Source: Dipylidium caninum (lineage: Eukaryota > Platyhelminthes > Cestoda > Cyclophyllidea > Dipylidiidae). From it: 64,000 bases of DNA. The notes under the pieces are model-generated. The model did not search any database, was not told where the DNA came from, and worked only from the letters and a program-made list of their open reading frames with translations. The DNA lies in assembly GCA_017562135.1 (NCBI GenBank), contig QEYB01000466.1, positions 496,001 through 560,000 on the forward strand. The letters run 5' to 3'. This document shows positions 58,299-64,000 of the stretch, one piece after another; the stretch's first letter is position 1, and each line of letters begins with the position of its first letter. The translations under genes were made by a program, and so were the position numbers.

Positions 58299-61039
58299 GG
58301 GTAACCGATTTTTGCTATTGCCGACTGCGTGTCTTGGTTGGGAATCTATTGGTCAACAGACGTGCAAATGACCGGCCGAAGGTACCAAGAGGGCTGCCTT
58401 AATTGCCCTAAGTAAATCCCTATCATTCGCCTCCGTCTCGTTTTGTCATGTTATAATAACCAAAAATTCCCTTTCGCTATTTTATACCACAATCTGCGGA
58501 GACTGTGGACACGAACGGGTGGTGGAGGCGACAAAGGGTAGGTGCAGCTCGAGAGGAAGTGGCAGACATCCCTGTTCTGAGGTGTCCACTTAAACAACTG
58601 ACCGGGTAATGGGTTGAGCCAGGCAGAAACCACGATGTTTTAACTTTTCGAAGTTCCCTGTTAACAACGGTGTTTTTTTTTTCCAGTCAAAAGACACGAA
58701 TGTTTCCATGTTTGCCCAGCCACACGTCTTTTATTGCCAAGTGGTTAGTTAATATTCACTTTATAGCGGTACTTAACTCTGTGGCAACTCCACTCTTGTC
58801 TGGTTGTACCCTTGTAAGGGGAGGACAGGGGCTTTAGGGCGCGTCTGGGTACCGCCTTAGGTCTGTTGTACTTGTGTGAGAGAAAGAACCCTTTCTCGAA
58901 CCGTCCTAATGCCGCCCGGAGTCCTTAGGTTGATCGACGCAATCTCCTTCTGGCGCATCGTGCCGGGGAGGGCAAGAAAAGCCCAAATGCGTACTTCGTC
59001 CACGTTTGGGACCAAACTACAGTCATTTACCCACTGGCCTTAACGGATGGAGAGAGTCTGAGACTCGGTGAAATACGCAAGGATCCGGTGTGGACGGTGA
59101 CCTCACCTCGGCAGGTCAGAAGTCACATCGACCTTGAACTTCTCAACAACGACCAACATCCGGAGAGTATGAAAATGGGGACAAGGAGGGATTTTGTGGT
59201 CCCTCTTCCTCCAAAAAGGGAGATTTGACTTGTACCACGATCTAGACAGAATACTTTCCGTCGAGGTCTTTTGTGAAGCGAAACCACATCCATGAGATCT
59301 CACGAAACGCCAACCTTCCACGAACGGACTATTTGAAATCGAGGAAAGACGAGCCTAAAGCGTCACCATCGAGACAGTTTTCGTGACGAGAAGGTCATCC
59401 CTGATGGTTTCGCCATGGAAGGTGACATGTCATCCACAATAATCGCGATGGCGACACCACCCCGATTTCACGTTCCCCTCCAATTCCATTCCAAGTTGCA
59501 GGAAATCTTGAACGCATTACTTTTATGCCCCTTTCCCATCCTACTGAGAGGTATTTAATCGTCGCAAACCAATTTTATCCCCCAAATTTCCCATATATCC
59601 GTTGAATATAAATATGCTTGCCCTGCATTTATCGCCTTTCCACCTTCTTCGTGTTTAAACTTGTCGCGCCACGTCCGGCAAAAGTCGTTGTCAGGGCGAC
59701 AGGTCCACCTGCCTGATGTTGTATTCGCACCTGAGTCGGAGTTAACACAGGTAGAATAAAATGAGATTAGGTGGGAAAAAATAGGTGGCATTTGATGTCG
59801 AAACGTTGTCACTTCGGCCCCCTTTGATCGCGTGGCCTAATCACTTGGTAGTCATGGATAAGGAGAATGCCAAAACCCGAAATCTGCGGTAAATTTGTTG
59901 TAGAAATTTTTCGGAGAGCCTGAAACCTCGACGCACTTGAAGAGGAGAGCGGGAAAGAGGCGTGCCTGGCGGCAGTGAGGGCCAACAGAAGCAGATAGTA
60001 TTCTGGCCATTGTCACTTGACGCCCTCCCCCCCCTGAGGGAAGGGTAAAATGCACGGCTTCGTTTCTCCTGCCTGTCCCAATCCCTTTTCGTCCTCTCCG
60101 ACCCGACAGGCCCCACTTGATTGCTGTCCCTGCCGAGGAGGTGGAATGAGACTGTTAAAAGTGCTGTTGGAGCCCTTCATTTTTCCACCGGTGTCTGAAT
60201 TCATGATCTTCTCAGTTTCATCGCAGTCTGGGTGGAAGGCGCCACCTCAATTTAGGCGAGAGAATTTCTTCGAGTTGAGGGATAAAAGATAGAGATCAAC
60301 GTGATCTTTTGGCCTGTTTGCTCAGCCATCGTCTGGTACATTCTTTGTTAAGAGCCAAGAACTGGTTGGGCCTCAAAGGTGACACTTCACTTGACGTCTT
60401 TTGCCTCGACGACTGTGTGATGGTCGAGTTTCCGACAAATGTGAGGTATTCACACAAACCCAAGGAACCACCATCGACGGAGAATTGTTGCGACCTATGA
60501 AAAGAAATATTAAAAGTCCTTCCGGCATCATTAACCACTTTGGGATTGCAGAGAGGTTGTGAGGAGACTCAAGGAAATTGAATCGTTGTACCGGAAAGTC
60601 CTGTCCGTCACTTTGACGGCATGCATGTGTTTGACGCTTGTTCGACTCTCTTGTGGAAAATTAAGTAAAACGGAGTTGATTGACGTTAGTCTTAGCTGTG
60701 AACCATGGCTACTTATGAAGTTCCATTAGGCCACTGTATTTTATACAGAAGTACGTAGAAATTCATTGAAAGGGTTTTAAGAGCACATGTAGAAGGCGGT
60801 CTGAGAAATTGGAAACAGGTGATGATTTCAACCTTCTTGAAAGTAGCCACGTTCCTGGCAACCGTCTTTAACCGACGACGGTGTTGGCAAGGCAATGCTG
60901 GAATGAGATCTCAAAAGGACTTAATTCAACACAAAAAACCATTTTACACCTTATGGGGAGGAAGAGATGGGCGTGAAATTGTTCATGGCGGGTGCCGTGT
61001 GGATTAACTCAGAGTAATTTGGATGATCCTTCTTGAATC
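58299..61039. other. Unassigned stretch right of the inverted repeat
   Basis: About 2.7 kb with no recognisable gene. A partial, diverged copy of right-arm sequence (GCCCTAAGTAAATCCCTATC, compare TTCCCTAAGTAAATTCTAAT in the arm) is at 58383-58435. Confidence 0.5.
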
Positions 61040-61530
61040 ACATGACTAGTGGGGATGAAAAGTGGACTACGCACAAAAAGAGGTAAAGAAAGGAGCTTGC
61101 TGTGAGCCCGGAGAACCCAGCACTTACACTTCCGGACAAATTTGGCTCGGAATTAGAGAAGGTTGTGCGAATGGCGGAAAATTCGAAGGACCGTTGCATT
61201 ATGAGCTTTTAAAACCGAAAGAAAAACTCAAGTTAAAGAAGTATTGTCGGAAACTGGGTGATTTAAAGGCAACAGTCCAGGAAAAGAGGCCGACGATGTT
61301 CAAGGGGAAAGACATCCCACCGCATCATTTTTGCCCTAAGGGATCCGTCAAGAAGTGACAGAATTGGCCCACCGCTATCACTCTTCCCTAGTCCATAGAG
61401 AATTTTTTAAAGTTGAAAAAATTTAACAATGAAGAAGAAAGCAAAGAAGCACTGATTCAATTTTTTTCGAATTAAGCGATGAAACAGTTTTCAAAACTGG
61501 GATATAAAAATTGCCCTCCTGCCAAAAGAC
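61040..61530 (+). mobile_element. Decayed mariner-family transposase (3' half)
   Basis: Mariner elements move by cut-and-paste using a DDD transposase. GDEKWTTHKKR at 61051-61083 is the motif around the first catalytic Asp. In another frame, EPGEPSTYTS and HYELLKPKEKLKLKKYCRKL to VQEKRP (about 61110-61300) match PGEPST and YYELLKPGET to LKEKRP of mariner. The next expected motif, DNARPH, is degraded. After a stop at 61356-61358, NNEEESKEALIQFFSN and then DETVFKTGI match the family's C-terminal SYEEVKKWL and FYRDGI segments. There are at least two frame changes, and the expected YSPDLAPSDYHLF region is missing. The element is dead; its 5' half and terminal repeats were not found. Confidence 0.8.
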
Positions 61531-61644
61531 GTCAGTAATAATAATGGCAATTATATTATGTAATAAAATTTATTAACGGGAAGATAAAACTGCAATGTGT
61601 TTTTTATCCCGAAAGTAGACAGAAATTTCCGGTAGACTAGACAC

Positions 61645-61947
61645 TTAGGCACTCCGACTCCACTCGGGGTCATTACCAGTGAGTGGCGGTTCTTCCGTTG
61701 AAGTCGGTGTTGAGGAAATCTTTCCGTGCGGGTTGTAAGATCCGCGAGATACCTTTTCAACGGTTTGGGTGTAGACTAAAGATAACATTTTCACAATTGC
61801 CACTCCAACGTAAGGTCCAACTCTTCTACACTTGCGGCGCATGACAGTCTCTCCACCCGTGAAGCCTTTTTTCTTCCTTCCACGGTGCAAAGTGTGCGCG
61901 ACATCCTTTAAAAGGTCTGCTGAGGAGCTCCTTTTCGATGCGTCCAC
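61645..61947 (-). other. Candidate terminal exon of an unidentified minus-strand gene
   Basis: A 100-codon frame rich in Lys, Arg, Ser and Thr (HTLHRGRKKKGFTGGET, ending PEWSRSA) stops at 61645, and AATAAA lies about 70 nt downstream at 61574-61569. A second minus frame in the same place (after CACTTGTAG-like acceptor near 61967) reads VIVHFIYTGGRIEKELLSR. No family is recognised. The polyadenylation hexamer falls in AT-rich sequence next to the mariner relic and may be coincidental. Confidence 0.25.
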
Positions 61948-62463
61948 CGGTGTAAATGAAGTGAACGATGACCTACACTTGACCGTTTTTCACTGTTTGA
62001 GAGTTTCTTCCACCCCCGACTGTATGGCCAACGCCGGTGTCCAGAATATATGTTTGAGCATTTGGCTGGCAGCCAAGCCTTCGCTTCGCTTCGTGTTCTT
62101 TTGTCCACTGAGAAAAATTCTTAGTGAGCTTTTACATTATGACTTGTATCCGCCTAGCCTTTTAGTAAGGCCAGTGGGAGTAGTTAGAGAGTTTTTTCTA
62201 CAAAATATTTCCGAATCTCATTCAGTATGTGGATATCAGTCATTCCGACTTCAGCTGACGTCTTTCTTTCCCCCAGAAGCCTTGTGTTCTTTCTCTACCT
62301 TACCACGGATGCCTGTAGAAGTCGTCAAACAATGTTTCTAATGTCAGTTACTCGATGAAAAATATAAAAAAAAACTCAAATTATTTGGCTGCTGAGTCTT
62401 CATGACTAGGAAGCGCCGGTTTAAACACAATAATAGAGAGAGCCGTAGTTTCGACATCTTCTT

Positions 62464-62655
62464 CGCCTATCTCCCCTTGTCGACATGTCCACTTTCAGGC
62501 GAAAGGGGAGGAGAATCGTCAATGACATTCGGAGTCTGACGAATAAATGGCATTTGAGAAGGGGATAGGGGGTCCGCTTTCAATAGAGGATTTTCAGGTG
62601 ATTGGAGTGACAAGAGAGAAATGAAACCTTCTCCTCGTTTTTATTCTCGAAACTC
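62464..62655 (-). other. Possible exon, Ser/Pro-rich
   Basis: An open stretch of about 62 codons without its own start, containing LKADPLSPSQMPF and DDSPPLSPESGHVDKGR before a stop. Composition suggests a phosphorylated tail, but no splice site pairing or homologue supports it. Confidence 0.2.
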
Positions 62656-62879
62656 AAATGACACCTACCTCTCCGTTATATATTCACAGCCCCATGATTA
62701 ATTTCACGTTTGCACTCTCGAAATTTGAGTCAGTAGTGGCAGTGACGGTGATACTGGCTAAGAGTATTTCGACGAGATTTCGTGAAAGCCCAGAAGTTTA
62801 CATTCACATCGCCTACGATGGGGAGAAGCGATGGGGCAGGTGTAAGGAGTTCCACTCCAAACCACTAGATATAAGCTAG

Positions 62880-64000
62880 AGGTTAGGAAACAGGCTTAGT
62901 CAAAAAACGTTGCATGTTCCTTTTTGTCCGCGATAGCTAAGAACAAATGTTAAATTAGATAGCTTAGAAGCTTGGCCTTCTCACGGTATCAATTAGATTG
63001 AGGCATACTTCAGAGACGACACCATACAGTGTATCGTAAAATCTTCTGCTGCTCTCGTGTAATGTGCTCTGATATCCTCGACACACCAGACAGTCTGTAC
63101 GTTGGAAACAAACCTCCCGTGGTGTCGGCTTTTATAACTTTATAAACTTTAGCTTAATAAAGTGTGAGCTGAGTAATTCGGCGGTGAGGAAAACTTGAAA
63201 TACGTTAACTCTGTGTTCAGAAGTGAAATGTAGCCAGTTACTCACATAAATATATCTCGAGTGTATGAATTACGATTGTCTGCTTCAAGCAATCGCTACA
63301 CAACATCTAACACATGTACGACAATAAAGTTAACATTGATTGTACAAAGCAAAATTGGAGGAAGCAATCAGGGAACCAAGCTAACAGAAATGACAAATAA
63401 GGTCCACCTCATTTTTTTACGTCAAAAAATTAACTTCCTGTGATTATACGCAAACACGTAGTTGACCCAGCCAAGGAAATGCTTACTGGCTGAAATGGAG
63501 TATACTACCATGAAACACAAAATTTTTGACACCTGTCAACACATATGACGTGATGACTGGTAGGCCAGATCTTCTCCTGCTTAAGATATACAGCTAAGTA
63601 CCGACCGCAACACCGGAGTTAGTAAGGGAAGGAATTAAAGGCCACGAGGAGGTGACCTCGCATTCAAACGACATCCACAAGTGCATGTAAGTATGCCCAT
63701 TAACAGAGTACGCGGAATCCCTTCTTACAGGATGCCTACGATGCCTGTCATGTGAATTTGTATGTATGCGAGTGGAAGATGAGAATGACTTCGTGTACTA
63801 CAAGAGGAACAATATGGGTGGAGACGTGGAACTCGAGCTAATTTCAAGACGGTGGTGTTTATCAAAGCAGGTGAGAAGAACCTAAATGGACGTCTGGGAA
63901 AATACTTTCCGCAAATTCGGAGTAACGATAATTCGTCATGCAATCTCCATACACCTGTTTATGATGTACGAATGTCCTATGTTTTAGAAAGCATTGCGTG
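62880..64000. other. Right edge, nothing recognised
   Basis: AT-rich sequence with only short frames on both strands. Confidence 0.5.

Noticed and set aside
60819..61007. Plus frame just left of the mariner motifs as the transposase N-terminus
   Set aside because: It contains none of the helix-turn-helix or linker motifs expected for mariner.

Overview
The window is eukaryotic, from an invertebrate animal. Its genes are broken into many short exons (one of only 21 nt) with GT-AG introns ranging from about 75 nt, possibly 38 nt, to 3 kb. Microsatellites are common and there are old transposon and repeat remains. The mix of very short and long introns plus a micro-exon is reminiscent of parasitic flatworms, but nothing in the sequence proves the phylum. 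No bacterial, plasmid or CRISPR features are present.

Two animal genes can be reconstructed, both on the minus strand. (1) 944-22718 is a supervillin homologue. I could chain 22 coding exons in consistent splice phase, from a start codon at 22718 to a donor at 943/944, giving about 1,760 codons. The order is a Gln/Pro-rich, probably disordered N-terminus, central Trp-basic motifs, then gelsolin-like repeats that follow vertebrate supervillin block by block. The last repeat and the expected villin headpiece lie beyond the left edge. (2) 32437-44741, perhaps reaching 49051, is a carbonic-anhydrase-related protein of the CA10/CA11 type, with six exons or more and a 21-nt micro-exon. All three zinc-binding histidines are replaced (Arg, Lys, Gln), so it should be an inactive, probably secreted, binding protein.

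Nested on the plus strand inside a supervillin intron (about 3017-3860) is a broken, intron-free copy of a PRC1/Ase1/MAP65-type cytokinesis gene. The 9.7 kb between the two main genes (22719-32436) holds no recognisable gene.

The right third is repeat territory. A long inverted repeat occupies about 49945-58298, with arms of about 2.6-2.7 kb and a 3.0 kb spacer. Each arm contains two diverged tandem units, a GA/CT microsatellite, and a pair of overlapping reading frames in the same relative frame. At 61040-61530 lies a decayed mariner-family transposase. A minus-strand reading frame with a downstream AATAAA overlaps this end and may be a terminal exon of an unidentified gene.

The most interesting observations are the CA-related protein lacking all three zinc ligands with its micro-exon, the antisense PRC1 relic inside supervillin, an in-frame 75-nt intron that can be read through, and the 8.4 kb inverted repeat with its paired frames.
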